From positions 1,656,001-1,720,000 of the forward strand of contig CP054837.1 in the NCBI GenBank assembly GCA_028768525.1: DNA of 64,000 bases. Direction: 5' to 3'. The position numbers and the translations under genes are program-made. This stretch comes from Desulfobacter sp. GTDB lineage: Bacteria > Desulfobacterota > Desulfobacteria > Desulfobacterales > Desulfobacteraceae. Shown here piece by piece: positions 1 through 8,913 of this stretch. The notes beneath the pieces are model-generated. The model was given only the letters and a program-made list of their open reading frames with translations. It was not told where the DNA came from and ran no database searches. The first letter of the stretch is position 1. The number at the start of each line of letters is the position of its first letter.

Positions 1-144
1 GAAGCCCTTCAGCTTATGGCAGAGGGGTCAAAATATGAGCTGTATATTCCATCCGAACTTGCATACGGTCCCACCGGCAGCGGCGGAACCATTGAACCCT
101 ATTCTACACTAATCTTCACGGTTGAACTTATTAAAGTAAAATAA
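1..144 (+). CDS. FKBP-type peptidyl-prolyl isomerase, C-terminal fragment
   Basis: The window opens inside this gene; 47 codons and a TAA stop are visible. The readable end contains GSKYELYIPSELAYG, then a glycine-rich turn and TLIFTVELIKVK, which is the closing part of an FKBP fold as found in Mip/FkpA-type proline isomerases. These enzymes catalyse cis-trans isomerisation of prolyl bonds and help protein folding, often in the periplasm. The signal peptide, dimerisation region and the first half of the FKBP domain lie upstream of the window, so location and subtype cannot be judged. Confidence 0.85.
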   Translation, partial: EALQLMAEGSKYELYIPSELAYGPTGSGGTIEPYSTLIFTVELIKVK

Positions 145-388
145 CCCCCAAGGCCATTGACCAGGCCCTGGAAGAAAAGGGAAGGGATGCTTTCGTCCTC
201 TTCCCCCTGGTCGCCCCCCCTTATTCGTGTCCTCCATGGTGGCCAAAACAACCATGGAGAACACGCCCCCGGCAATCACGGCCATCTCCCGCCGCCGCAG
301 ATTTATAAAATCACCATGACAGATTCCTAAACCGGATCGGATTCGCCTGATAGAGACTGATAGAAAAAGAGGCGCGTGCAAAGTACGC
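145..388. other. Intergenic stretch with imperfect palindrome and pyrimidine-rich run
   Basis: These 244 bases separate the FKBP gene from the convergent sensor gene. They include a C/T-rich part near 185-222 and a long imperfect inverted repeat at 227-264. A minus-strand open frame (109-381) crosses the whole stretch but also enters the FKBP gene and has no convincing ribosome binding site, so it is not called a gene. The composition is unlike the neighbouring genes; the stretch may be a dispersed repeat or gene debris. Confidence 0.4.
227..264. repeat. Imperfect inverted repeat, 14-base arms
   Basis: The left arm (227-240, gtgtcctccatggt) and the right arm (251-264, accatggagaacac) are complementary at 13 of 14 positions around a 10-base loop. 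No T-run follows on either side, so it is not a typical intrinsic terminator. It could be a mobile-repeat remnant or an mRNA-stabilising hairpin. Confidence 0.6.
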
Positions 389-2068
389 TTATTCAGCCTT
401 ATTCTTGTTTTTCATTTTCAGATACCAACTCTGATTACCATAAAGTTCATCAGAGCATTCTTCACACAGACTATGACTGAATGAGGCATCAGAATGGTCT
501 TCGATATAGGCTTCCAAAGTATTCCAATATCCTTTGTCATCTCGGATTTTCTTACATCTGGCACAGATCGGCAGCAGCCCGCTGAGGGTGCTTATATTTT
601 CAAGGGCATCCTGCAATTCGCGGATAAGCCGCTCCCTTTCATTTTCTGCCCGCTTCCTGTCTGTTATATCTGTGACAAGGCCTTCTATACAGAAAGACTG
701 TTTTTGGTCGTGCCTGATCAGGTGAGATTGAACCAGCAGAGTACGTTTAGATTCTGTCTTATCCCAAAATGTCACCTCAAAGGTGGCGTGCTCTTTGCCG
801 CCTGTCAATTCCTGTATGCTTTTTAAGCCCCTTTCAATGGATTCGGGTTCCCAGTTTAGAAGGTCCATCCACGACTTTCCGATGACATTTTTTCGATCCA
901 GGCCGATCACGCTTCCTGCCGATGGTGACACATAGGTCACGACACCGTCCATCCGGTGACTATAAAGGAAACTGGAAGGGCCAATATCCTCGACCAATTG
1001 CCGGTACTGGCGCTGGCTTTCCTGCAGTTCCTTTTCAGCCTCGACCCTTTTGGTAATATCTTTTAATGAGGCAACCCTGAGTTGCCTGCCCCTGGCATCA
1101 AACATTTTCCCTTGGATTTCCAGAGGAAAGGTTGTGCCTTCCTTTCTCAAGCCGATGACGTCATAGACATGCTCAGAACCGGACAATATATTGTTTTTGA
1201 CCTTGTCTCTATCCTTGGGGATTACAAGATCAACGGCTTTCATACCCATCAGTTCATCCTCATCATATCCAAACAGGCGGCAGAGCTTTTTATTGGCTTC
1301 AATGATCGCCCCTTTATCCGTCATTGCAATCCCTTCAAAGGCGGCATCTGAAAGGCTGTGGTATTTTTCTTCGTTCTGCCTTAAATTTTCCTTTTCCTCG
1401 GATAATTCCAATTCCAGCTTTTGAGTATTTAACTGAATGAATCCCATTACAAATGAAATACACAGCATGCTGGTCACCAACATGCTGATATCAGAAAAAA
1501 GACCGGCTGAGGAAAAATCAGGCACATGATTTGCCGGATGCAAAAAATAGATACCTCGGACCAGAAAAAGCAGCGAAAGGGATAGAAATGTGCCATTGAG
1601 TATGGAGGCGTTCTTTTTCAAAACATCTTTTTGGTATCTGTAAACCATAAGAAAACAGAACATAAAGTAAACGCCCATAAAAAAGGAGGAGGTGCACACC
1701 CGGATGATAAAGTTGGGTCTCACATAGGTGAAAAACGAGAATATGCCTGCCGAGCAGATTAAAGATCCAATAATGTGGAAAACGTAGTTTGTTTTCTGTC
1801 CAGTAAATTTCTTAAAGCCGAAATAAAAAAAGATTGTTCCCAGAAATGCCGATAAATTCCCCATGATAATGGTGATAAAATCAGAGAGGGCACCCCTGAA
1901 AGCAACCGCCAGGAAGGCGGCGGTTATTAATATGGTTCCAATTGTCCAGTCCTGGAATCCAGGATAGATGTGCCTGCTCCTGATATAATAGATCATGTTG
2001 ATGCTCAGGGTCAGCATTGTCAGGCAGAGTGCTACAAAAATGGTCTTGAAGTCAAAAAAGCTGTTCAT
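389..2068 (-). CDS. Membrane PAS sensor protein with four-cysteine C-terminal module
   Basis: Predicted 559-residue signalling protein. About seven hydrophobic segments fill residues 1-215, followed by a short coiled coil and two PAS domains (about 235-350 and 365-480). A second helix leads into a C-terminal module with CARCKKIRDDKGYW and LCEEC; the cysteines fall at about 502, 505, 535 and 538. There is no kinase, GGDEF, EAL or HD domain, so the cysteine module probably is the output or a metal/redox site. The start at 2068 is preferred over an upstream ATG at 2143, because GAGG stands six bases before it and the protein then begins directly with the first membrane helix. A relative of the module occurs at 22525-23511. 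The gene looks more AT-rich than its neighbours. Signal and partner are unknown. Confidence 0.8.
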   Translation of the reverse strand: MNSFFDFKTIFVALCLTMLTLSINMIYYIRSRHIYPGFQDWTIGTILITAAFLAVAFRGALSDFITIIMGNLSAFLGTIFFYFGFKKFTGQKTNYVFHIIGSLICSAGIFSFFTYVRPNFIIRVCTSSFFMGVYFMFCFLMVYRYQKDVLKKNASILNGTFLSLSLLFLVRGIYFLHPANHVPDFSSAGLFSDISMLVTSMLCISFVMGFIQLNTQKLELELSEEKENLRQNEEKYHSLSDAAFEGIAMTDKGAIIEANKKLCRLFGYDEDELMGMKAVDLVIPKDRDKVKNNILSGSEHVYDVIGLRKEGTTFPLEIQGKMFDARGRQLRVASLKDITKRVEAEKELQESQRQYRQLVEDIGPSSFLYSHRMDGVVTYVSPSAGSVIGLDRKNVIGKSWMDLLNWEPESIERGLKSIQELTGGKEHATFEVTFWDKTESKRTLLVQSHLIRHDQKQSFCIEGLVTDITDRKRAENERERLIRELQDALENISTLSGLLPICARCKKIRDDKGYWNTLEAYIEDHSDASFSHSLCEECSDELYGNQSWYLKMKNKNKAE

Positions 2069-2369
2069 ACAGTCCTCAAGTTCCTTTTTTTCACGGTCTG
2101 TTTTTGTGAACACCCGCTCAATAAAGATCCATGGGAAAATCAAAAAAAATATTAAGCCTTAGATCACAACCAGATTACTACGAAAAACTATAAATGGCAA
2201 AATTTCTTCCCTAAATGGATGGAGGTGCTGCCGGGTAATGATGGAATTCCAAATTCCAGACAATGGTTGACCATGAAATTTTTATTGATTATACATTGCT
2301 GTTTTACGATAATAAGGCCGCTGTTTTTATTGTCTGCGATGCAAACCCGAAAATAAGAAAGCTCATTAG
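2069..2369. other. Divergent intergenic region before thyA
   Basis: About 300 bases lie between the divergent sensor and thyA genes. The region is AT-rich near 2150-2215, as expected for promoters, but no clear -35/-10 pair stands out. Its right third holds a short open frame (2263-2373) that overlaps the thyA start. Confidence 0.5.
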
Positions 2370-2373
2370 ATGA
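2263..2373 (+). CDS. Possible 36-residue leader ORF coupled to thyA
   Basis: An ATG at 2263 opens a 36-codon frame, beginning MVDHEIFIDYTLLFYD, whose TGA overlaps the thyA start codon as ATGA. Such overlaps usually indicate translational coupling, and thyA itself has only a weak ribosome binding site. However, the small frame also lacks a good Shine-Dalgarno sequence and is preceded by two in-frame stops, so it may be chance or the relic of a longer gene. I do not recognise the peptide. Confidence 0.3.
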   Translation: MVDHEIFIDYTLLFYDNKAAVFIVCDANPKIRKLIR

Positions 2374-3236
2374 AAGCCTATTCAGATATAGTCAGAAAGA
2401 TACTGGATGAAGGAATCCGGAAAGAAAACCGCACCGGAGTGGACACCATAGCCATCCCCGGCGCCATGTTTGAACATGACATGTCAGAGGGATTCCCCCT
2501 GCTTACCACAAAATACGTTCCTTTTCATTTGGTGGCCAGCGAACTGGAATTTTTCATCAAGGGCATCACGGACAAGGAATGGCTGCAGAAACGGAACAAC
2601 CATATCTGGGACGAGTGGTGTTCACCGGTGAAGGTGCCCTACGGCCACGACGAGGAAACCCAGAAAAAAATGATGGAAGAACGGGAACTGGGACCCATTT
2701 ACGGTTTCCAATGGCGGCATTTCGGGGCCGAGTACAGCGCATTTGACGCAGCCCCCAAATCCCCCGGGGTGGACCAGCTTAAACGGGTGGTGGAGATGCT
2801 CAGGACCAATCCCGACGACCGGCGGATGATTGTTTCCGCATGGAACCCCACCGTGCTTGAAACCATGGCCCTGCCCCCCTGCCACTACGGCTTCCAGGTC
2901 ACAGTGATTGCCGGAAAACTGAATCTGCTATGGAACCAGCGCTCTGTGGATACGGCCCTGGGGCTTCCCTTCAACATTGCCAGTTACGGGCTGCTGCTCA
3001 CACTGCTGGCAAAGGAGGCCGGTTTTAAGCCGGGAAAACTGGTGGGGTTTCTGGGGGACACCCATATCTACGAGAACCACATCCAGGGTCTGGAAAAACA
3101 ATTAAAAAACGAGCCCTATCCCCTGCCCGGCCTGGAAACCGAAAATTTCACCAGCATATTTGACTGGGAATACGCAGACACAACACTTATGAACTACAAG
3201 CACCATCCCCACATAAGTTTTGAGATTGCAGTGTAA
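2370..3236 (+). CDS. thyA: Thymidylate synthase
   Basis: Cytosolic enzyme that converts dUMP and methylene-tetrahydrofolate to dTMP and dihydrofolate. The 288-residue length fits the ThyA family. Visible signatures are the RTG phosphate loop near residue 21, the DDRRMIVSAWNP segment at 149-160, the catalytic cysteine 171 in LPPCHYGFQ, and the substrate-binding stretch NQRSVDTALGLPFN, followed by DTHIYENH. The start overlaps the stop of a small upstream frame (ATGA). The 3' end overlaps the convergent MFS gene by 50 bases. No folA is adjacent. An intact ThyA shows that the organism makes dTMP by the folate-oxidising route. Confidence 0.97.
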   Translation: MKAYSDIVRKILDEGIRKENRTGVDTIAIPGAMFEHDMSEGFPLLTTKYVPFHLVASELEFFIKGITDKEWLQKRNNHIWDEWCSPVKVPYGHDEETQKKMMEERELGPIYGFQWRHFGAEYSAFDAAPKSPGVDQLKRVVEMLRTNPDDRRMIVSAWNPTVLETMALPPCHYGFQVTVIAGKLNLLWNQRSVDTALGLPFNIASYGLLLTLLAKEAGFKPGKLVGFLGDTHIYENHIQGLEKQLKNEPYPLPGLETENFTSIFDWEYADTTLMNYKHHPHISFEIAV

Positions 3237-4554
3237 TCTTTCCTGCCCCCGCCTGTTCCCCATCGCATCTGGCAGGCGCACCCTTGTGGTCCCCATCCAA
3301 GTCTTCAGGCTCCAGACGGGGATCCATGTGCATGGCCACATTGGCGGAGTCGGTCATGATAACAAAATCCACCTGCTCGTCGGCAGGGATAATTTTAACC
3401 GATTCCATCCAGCGCCATGCCAGGGCAAATACGGCAAAGGAGAGACTGCCGGCGGCAAAGAAATAGTACAGCCCGAAGGGGGTACGGGCCAGAGCCATGG
3501 CCCAGGGTGCCGCCACAGGGCCGATAACAGACCCGATGCCGTAAACCAGAAGGAGTGCCGAAGAGACCTTGACCACATCTTTGGGTTCAAAAAGGTCATG
3601 GGCCCTGGCCACTGCCACAGGATAGAGGGTAAATAAGATCCCGCCGAAAAATACGCTGGCCCCCAGCAGGGTGTTGATGGACCGTCCGAAAAATATACAG
3701 ATCAATATGGCGATGCCCGCCAGTATGATGCCCAGGGCGGGCAGCACCAGGGAGCGGTCAATCCGGTCTGAGATTGCCCCCACGGGCCACTGAAATAGCA
3801 ATCCGCCCAAAACGCTCAGGGTCATGAACCAGGAAAGCTGATCCACATCCATGTTGATATCGTGGGCAAATACCGGGCCCATGGCATAAAAGGCCGACAG
3901 CAGAAGACCGGCAATAAACACACCGGCCATGCCGATGGGGGTCCGCCTGAAAATTTTGCAGAACTTTATCTGCGCCGGCTCAGGCAGTTCCGGATGGATA
4001 GACCGGGTAACCACCACCGGCACGATGCTCAGGGCCATGAAAACCCCCACCAGCAAAAAGAGGGTTTGTTCTTCTACCCCTGCCATTGTTAACAATTTCT
4101 GACCCAGGGTTGCCCCCAGATAGGTCATGATCATATACATGGAAAACACCCGCCCCCTGGCACCGGGCTCGGCGCACTCGTTGAGCCAGCTTTCCAGTAC
4201 CATGAACATGCCGGTATTGCCGATTCCGCAAATGAGCCTGAGGCAGATCCACAGGGGCACATTCACAGCCACCCCGTGAACCAGGACGACGGCGGTGCTC
4301 ACTGCGGCAAAGGCGGCAAAGGCCCTGATATGCCCCACCTGCCGGATCATTCCCCCGCAAATAAAGGTGCCCAGGGTCAGTCCGGCATAATAGGCGGTAA
4401 GCACCAGGCCCGTTGTCTGGACGCTTACCCCGGCCATGGAAAGGCGCAGGCTCAAAAAGGTCGTCAGCAGACTCATGGCCGCCAGCATGAAAAACACAGC
4501 GGCATACAGCGACACAAAAGGCTTAAGCAACTGAAATATATCTCTTTTTTCCAT
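3187..4554 (-). CDS. MFS transporter, YcaD-like
   Basis: A 455-residue inner-membrane protein of the major facilitator superfamily with about twelve membrane helices up to residue 385. The loop WLNECAEPGARGRVFSMY between helices 4 and 5, and a second-half motif AISDRIDRS, resemble the YcaD branch of sugar/drug transporters. The tail carries VDFVIMTDSANVAMHMDPR, which I remember as typical of YcaD-like proteins, then a roughly 40-residue hydrophilic end with cysteines. That end is encoded over the 3' end of thyA on the opposite strand, so it may have grown by loss of an earlier stop. The substrate is unknown. Confidence 0.85.
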   Translation of the reverse strand: MEKRDIFQLLKPFVSLYAAVFFMLAAMSLLTTFLSLRLSMAGVSVQTTGLVLTAYYAGLTLGTFICGGMIRQVGHIRAFAAFAAVSTAVVLVHGVAVNVPLWICLRLICGIGNTGMFMVLESWLNECAEPGARGRVFSMYMIMTYLGATLGQKLLTMAGVEEQTLFLLVGVFMALSIVPVVVTRSIHPELPEPAQIKFCKIFRRTPIGMAGVFIAGLLLSAFYAMGPVFAHDINMDVDQLSWFMTLSVLGGLLFQWPVGAISDRIDRSLVLPALGIILAGIAILICIFFGRSINTLLGASVFFGGILFTLYPVAVARAHDLFEPKDVVKVSSALLLVYGIGSVIGPVAAPWAMALARTPFGLYYFFAAGSLSFAVFALAWRWMESVKIIPADEQVDFVIMTDSANVAMHMDPRLEPEDLDGDHKGAPARCDGEQAGAGKITLQSQNLCGDGACSS

Positions 4555-4762
4555 TTCGAAATTCCTGTGATGAATGAAAATCGGCGCATAGTATACCCGG
4601 CCGGAATATCTGTCAATTCTTTTTTTAACGGGACGCTTAAATTTAATATGAATGAGGTATTTACGACTATTTGCGGTTAAGGTTTGAACCCGTTAAAAAA
4701 GGATGATAACAAAAGAGGGTTTTAAAACTCATCGCCACGTATTGCCAGAGGAGAATATTGTT

Positions 4763-6397
4763 ATGACCTTTTTACGGTCCCTTGGGGCCATGTTTATTTC
4801 GCTTGTGTTATTGATTTCATTGCCAGCCCCCGGCAGGACAGGCAATACAGCCCATCCGTCTGCCGAAAGGGATAACGTCCTCAGATTTGCCGTTCACGTC
4901 AGTAAAATGGGCCAACTGGATCCCCACTTCGCAGCCGCATCCCAGGACAGGACCCTGGCCGACATGGTGTTCAACGGCCTTCTCCGTTACACCCCCGGCA
5001 ATGCCCCGGCCATTGAACCGGATCTGGCATCGGAGATGCCGCAGTTAAAAATGGATCAAGGACACCAGGTCTGGACGGTCAGGCTTCGCAGGGGAGTCAT
5101 GTTTCATCCCGGCCCCATGACCCCGTCCTATGAACTCACCGCAGATGATGTGGTTTACTCTTTTGCCAAAGCCGCAGACCCCAAAAGATCAACCTATGCA
5201 GGTGACTACGAGGGGATGACCGTGGGTAAAATAGATAAATACACTGTGGAAATCACCTTGGCGCAGCCCATTTCCTCCATTCTTTTTTTCCCGAAAATCA
5301 CCAACTACAACGGCGGTTTTATCGTCAGCCGGAAGGCAATTGAAAAAATGGGGGAGGCGGCCTACCAAAAACATCCGGTGGGGACCGGACCGTTCATGTT
5401 TAAATCGTATGATCCCGGCAGCGGGTTACATCTTGAGGCCCATGGGGATTATTTCAGGGGGAAACCCGCCTTGGATGGTGTTCACCTCTATTTTTTACCC
5501 AATACTGAAGAACGGCGCTCAGGTCTTCTGTCAGGCCGATTTGATGTGATTATCGGAAGCGGAAAAAAAGGATTTGCCAAGGCGCTGCTGACCCATCCCG
5601 GCATTGAAATTGATCCCCACGGCCCGGGCGAGGTGACCACCATATATTTTAACACCGGCATTCCGCCCATGGACGATATTCGCGTGAGAACCGCCATCAC
5701 CCGGGCCCTGAACCGCAACGAATTTTTAGATGTCTACGATGGGGCGAGCGCAGGACCTGTTTTTTCGCCGGTCCCTGCTGATTTTCTTCCAGGCGGGCTT
5801 ACAGCGCAGGAAGTCAGCCAGCTGGGCGTCAAATTCGAGGAAGACCTGTCACAGGCCAGAGCCCTTCTTTCACAGGCGGGATTTCCAAACGGATTTAAAT
5901 TGGAGCTGGTGGGTTCTGAAAAACGGATATACAGCAGCTTCTACGGAGTGTTGAAAAAACAGCTGGCACGGATCGGTATTGATTGTCATGTGACCATTCT
6001 CTCCCATTCTGAAATGCATAAAACCATACGGAATGACCCCAGGCCCATTGTTATCTATACGGCGTGGCGGCCCAATGCAGACGTTTTCCTCTCCCGCTTT
6101 TTTCATTCAAATTCGATTCTGGTGACAGGCAAAAAGCCGGATACAAATTTTGCAGGTTACAATGCCATCGACAAACTCATTGAAGGGGCCCGCCTTGAAA
6201 TTGATCCGGCAAAACAAATTTCTTTGTGGCAGCAGGCCCAGATCAGAATCCTGAATGATAAGGTGGCCTACCCGGTCCTCTATGCAATAATGAATACGCC
6301 GCGAAGAAGCGATGTGGATTATGGCCACCCGCTGAAGGCATCAATGGCGCTTTATCCCCAGTTTACTGAAAAAACCAGGCTATTAAACCGTCAATAA
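4763..6397 (+). CDS. Family-5 (oligopeptide/nickel-type) solute-binding protein
   Basis: Secreted periplasmic binding protein of about 544 residues. An N-terminal signal peptide (MTFLRSLGAMFISLVLLIS...) is followed by the SBP_bac_5 fold: LRFAVHVSKMGQLDPHFAAAS, TADDVVYSFAKAADP, VGTGPFMFKSYDPG, and a C-terminal lobe with VRTAITRALNRNEF. The start at 4763 has AGAGGAGA eight bases upstream and begins directly with the signal peptide; a longer frame from 4703 would bury it. No permease or ATPase genes are adjacent, so this is an orphan binding protein, perhaps serving a distant transporter or a sensor. Ligand unknown; peptides or a metal chelate are typical for the family. Confidence 0.85.
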   Translation: MTFLRSLGAMFISLVLLISLPAPGRTGNTAHPSAERDNVLRFAVHVSKMGQLDPHFAAASQDRTLADMVFNGLLRYTPGNAPAIEPDLASEMPQLKMDQGHQVWTVRLRRGVMFHPGPMTPSYELTADDVVYSFAKAADPKRSTYAGDYEGMTVGKIDKYTVEITLAQPISSILFFPKITNYNGGFIVSRKAIEKMGEAAYQKHPVGTGPFMFKSYDPGSGLHLEAHGDYFRGKPALDGVHLYFLPNTEERRSGLLSGRFDVIIGSGKKGFAKALLTHPGIEIDPHGPGEVTTIYFNTGIPPMDDIRVRTAITRALNRNEFLDVYDGASAGPVFSPVPADFLPGGLTAQEVSQLGVKFEEDLSQARALLSQAGFPNGFKLELVGSEKRIYSSFYGVLKKQLARIGIDCHVTILSHSEMHKTIRNDPRPIVIYTAWRPNADVFLSRFFHSNSILVTGKKPDTNFAGYNAIDKLIEGARLEIDPAKQISLWQQAQIRILNDKVAYPVLYAIMNTPRRSDVDYGHPLKASMALYPQFTEKTRLLNRQ

Positions 6398-6405
6398 CCC
6401 GGCGG

Positions 6406-8763
6406 TCAGAAATCCTTGAAATCATCCGCCCCTTGATCATAGGGAATCACCTTGTCGGGCCTGATTTCCCTTTGCCGGGCCAGGTCAATGGTCGGGTGCA
6501 CCGGAGCGTCTAATTCTGCTCCGGCCGTGCTGCCCCTTGGGCCGGCAATGCCCTTTTTTGCCCGTTCCTTCCGGTTGTGCGCGCCGCCCACAATCTTAAC
6601 CAGCTGGCCCACGATCTCCTTCATCTGTTCTGCCTGGGCGCTCATTTCCTCGGCGGCAGAGGCGGATTCTTCTGAGTTGGCCGCATTCTGCTGGGTAACC
6701 TTGTCCATCTCTGACACGGCAATGGTCACCTGGTCGATGCCCTTGGACTGTTCTCTGGAGGCCCCGGAAATTTCAGCCATCAGTTCGGCGGTTTTCCCGG
6801 TGTTCTCCTGTACCTTTACAAAGGCCGTATTGGTTTCCCTGGCCAGTTCTGCCCCCCGGCCCACCTTTCGGGTGGTGGTTTCGATCAGTTCCGAAGTATC
6901 TTTTGCAGCGTCGGCAGCCCGGATGGCCAGGTTGCGGACCTCGTCGGCCACCACCGCAAATCCGGCGCCGGCCTCCCCTGCCCTGGCGGCTTCCACTGCG
7001 GCGTTCAGGGCCAGAAGGTTGGTCTGGAAAGCTATCTCATCAATGGTCTTGATGATTCTGGAGGTATCCTCACTGGCCTTGGTGATCTCATCCATGGACC
7101 GGGTCAGCTCCTCCATGGCTGACATGGCGTCCTTGACCGACGCCAGGGATGTGCGGGTCAGCCCGTCTGCATTTCCAGCATTCTCCGCATTCATCCGGGT
7201 CATTGACGCCATTTCCTCCAGGGAGGAGGAGGTTTGCTCCAGTGAAGCCGCCTGGCTGGAGGATCCCTCTGCCAGGGACTGGCTGGAAGCTGAAATCTGA
7301 CCGGAAGCAGATGCCACCTGGGCGGCGCCCTGGTCCAGATCGTCGGAAATGCGGTTCAATATGTTAACGATTCCCCGGGCAATGATAAAGGCAAGGCCCA
7401 GGCCGGTGAAGACGGCGATCACCGAGATAATGGCCACATTTCTTTTGGTGCCCATGGCAGCGTCCAGCATGGCCTTGTCCGTGAGGATATTTTCTGCGGC
7501 CTCTTCCCGCAGTTCGCCGAGCAGAAGCTGAACCTGTTTCAGGGACGGGGCCGTGCGGGTGGCATAAATCTGGGCGGCATTTTCATAACCGCCCAGCAAT
7601 TGGGCTGCCCGGTCTCCGATTTTTCTCAACAGGTCACGGGTCTCGGCAAGCCTGGGTACGGTGTCTGTCTTAAAAATCTCCAGGGCCTGTTTTCGGGCGG
7701 TTTCCACCTTTTCGCCGTAAACCATATATTCCCGGATCGCCTTTCTCATATGGGCCAGGGCCGGTTTGGTCTTATTTTTCAAAATTTCCTCGGCCGCATT
7801 AAAGGCGCCGTCCCCCAATGCTGTATTGATCTCTTCCAGGCTGGTGTGAAGGGTGTCGTGGGACGCTGCGGCCTTGGAGAGGAATAATTTCAATTCCGGT
7901 ATTTTACCGGCCAGCGCCTTTGTCTTGTCGCTGGCCAGCCATCGGGTAAAGGGGCATGAAGCCGGATCATGGGGGACACTGAGACCGGGCCTGAACTCCA
8001 TCACATCGTCCACGGCCGAAGAGACACGGGTTTGGTGTTCGTCCATGGCTTTCCGCATCATGGCCAATACCTCTGGATATGCCGGCTGATACACATTGAT
8101 AATGCGGACAGCAGAATCGTGGAGGGCTTTGTGGGGAATTTTTATTTTCTCCAGCAGTTGCCCCAGTTCAGGATCCAGCCGGGCGCTTTTCTTGACCCTC
8201 TCTCCGTAAAGCCATTGGCCGAAGCCGCAGCGGGTATGGTCGGTCTGCACCTCTATTTTCTCCCTGTTCTCCAGCAGGGCCGTCCGGATGGAGGCAATCC
8301 AGTTGAGGTGGTCGATCTCTTTTCGCGCAATAAACTCCGGCAGGCCGGAATCCGCCTTTGCATAGACCCTTTGGATGGCAAGAGCGGATTCGTGGAGGGC
8401 CCGGTGGGGGGCCTCGATCTTCTTGAGCAGCGGAGCCATGGAAGGCACCAGTGTTTCGGCGGCTTTTCGCCCCTCGCCATATAGCCATTTGCCGAAGCCG
8501 CATTGGGTATGGTCGGTCTCCACATCCAGAGTATGAACGCTGTCATCGGAGATCAATTCGTTCACGGCGTTGGCCCAGTTGAGATGGTCCACCTCCCGCT
8601 GGGCAAGAATCCCGTCCAATGCCTTCCCGTCAATGACTTCATCGGCATTGTCCACGATACCGCCCACGCCGCTAAAAGAGAGGATGCCCTGGACGATAAG
8701 CAATAACACCACTATTCCAAACCCAAAACCAATACGTTTGCCGATGGTCAGATCACTGAACAT
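6406..8763 (-). CDS. Methyl-accepting chemotaxis protein with three tandem CZB-like motifs
   Basis: A 785-residue chemoreceptor. A membrane helix lies near residues 12-30 and a second near 450; between them is a large outer region. It contains three repeats of the chemoreceptor zinc-binding pattern: H60/H85/C88/H120, H152/H176/C179/H211, and a divergent H243/H265/C270/H302. Two carry DHLNWA or DHLNWI and CGFG.WLYGE. The cytoplasmic part has a HAMP-like linker and the conserved signalling tip EIAFQTNLLALNAAVEAARAGEAGAGFAVVADEVRNLA (shortened: FQTNLLALNAAVEAARAGE). It ends in DFKDF, which fits the aromatic-x-x-F pattern of CheR/CheB tethers. AAGGAGGA precedes the start, and a near-consensus promoter lies at 8875-8903. 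CZB domains bind zinc in known proteins; sensing of zinc, pH or oxidants is an inference. Confidence 0.93.
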   Translation of the reverse strand: MFSDLTIGKRIGFGFGIVVLLLIVQGILSFSGVGGIVDNADEVIDGKALDGILAQREVDHLNWANAVNELISDDSVHTLDVETDHTQCGFGKWLYGEGRKAAETLVPSMAPLLKKIEAPHRALHESALAIQRVYAKADSGLPEFIARKEIDHLNWIASIRTALLENREKIEVQTDHTRCGFGQWLYGERVKKSARLDPELGQLLEKIKIPHKALHDSAVRIINVYQPAYPEVLAMMRKAMDEHQTRVSSAVDDVMEFRPGLSVPHDPASCPFTRWLASDKTKALAGKIPELKLFLSKAAASHDTLHTSLEEINTALGDGAFNAAEEILKNKTKPALAHMRKAIREYMVYGEKVETARKQALEIFKTDTVPRLAETRDLLRKIGDRAAQLLGGYENAAQIYATRTAPSLKQVQLLLGELREEAAENILTDKAMLDAAMGTKRNVAIISVIAVFTGLGLAFIIARGIVNILNRISDDLDQGAAQVASASGQISASSQSLAEGSSSQAASLEQTSSSLEEMASMTRMNAENAGNADGLTRTSLASVKDAMSAMEELTRSMDEITKASEDTSRIIKTIDEIAFQTNLLALNAAVEAARAGEAGAGFAVVADEVRNLAIRAADAAKDTSELIETTTRKVGRGAELARETNTAFVKVQENTGKTAELMAEISGASREQSKGIDQVTIAVSEMDKVTQQNAANSEESASAAEEMSAQAEQMKEIVGQLVKIVGGAHNRKERAKKGIAGPRGSTAGAELDAPVHPTIDLARQREIRPDKVIPYDQGADDFKDF

Positions 8764-8874
8764 TCTCTTTCCTCCTTGGCGAACGACCGGCGCCCGCCTG
8801 GAAACCAGCGATAATGGCGGCAGTACCGCCTGAATATGAAAAACGTAATTAAAAAAGTGGAATCGTTAAAGAAT

Positions 8875-8903
8875 TTATTACATGATACGGGAATTCATGT
8901 CAA
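8875..8903 (-). promoter_or_regulatory. Sigma-70-like promoter of the chemoreceptor gene
   Basis: Read on the minus strand, TTGACA is followed after exactly 17 bases by TAATAA. It lies about 110 bases before the chemoreceptor start at 8763. The match suggests housekeeping transcription rather than sigma-28 control, which is the usual arrangement for chemoreceptors. The leader in between holds a ggcggtactgccgcc hairpin. Confidence 0.65.
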
Positions 8904-8913
8904 TTTTCGCCAA

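Noticed and set aside
4703..4762. Upstream ATG at 4703 for the family-5 binding protein
   Set aside because: It would add 20 polar residues before the signal peptide; the ATG at 4763 has a good ribosome binding site.
6452..7300. Plus-strand frame opposite the chemoreceptor signalling domain
   Set aside because: Serine/alanine-rich shadow of the conserved MCP sequence, with no ribosome binding site.
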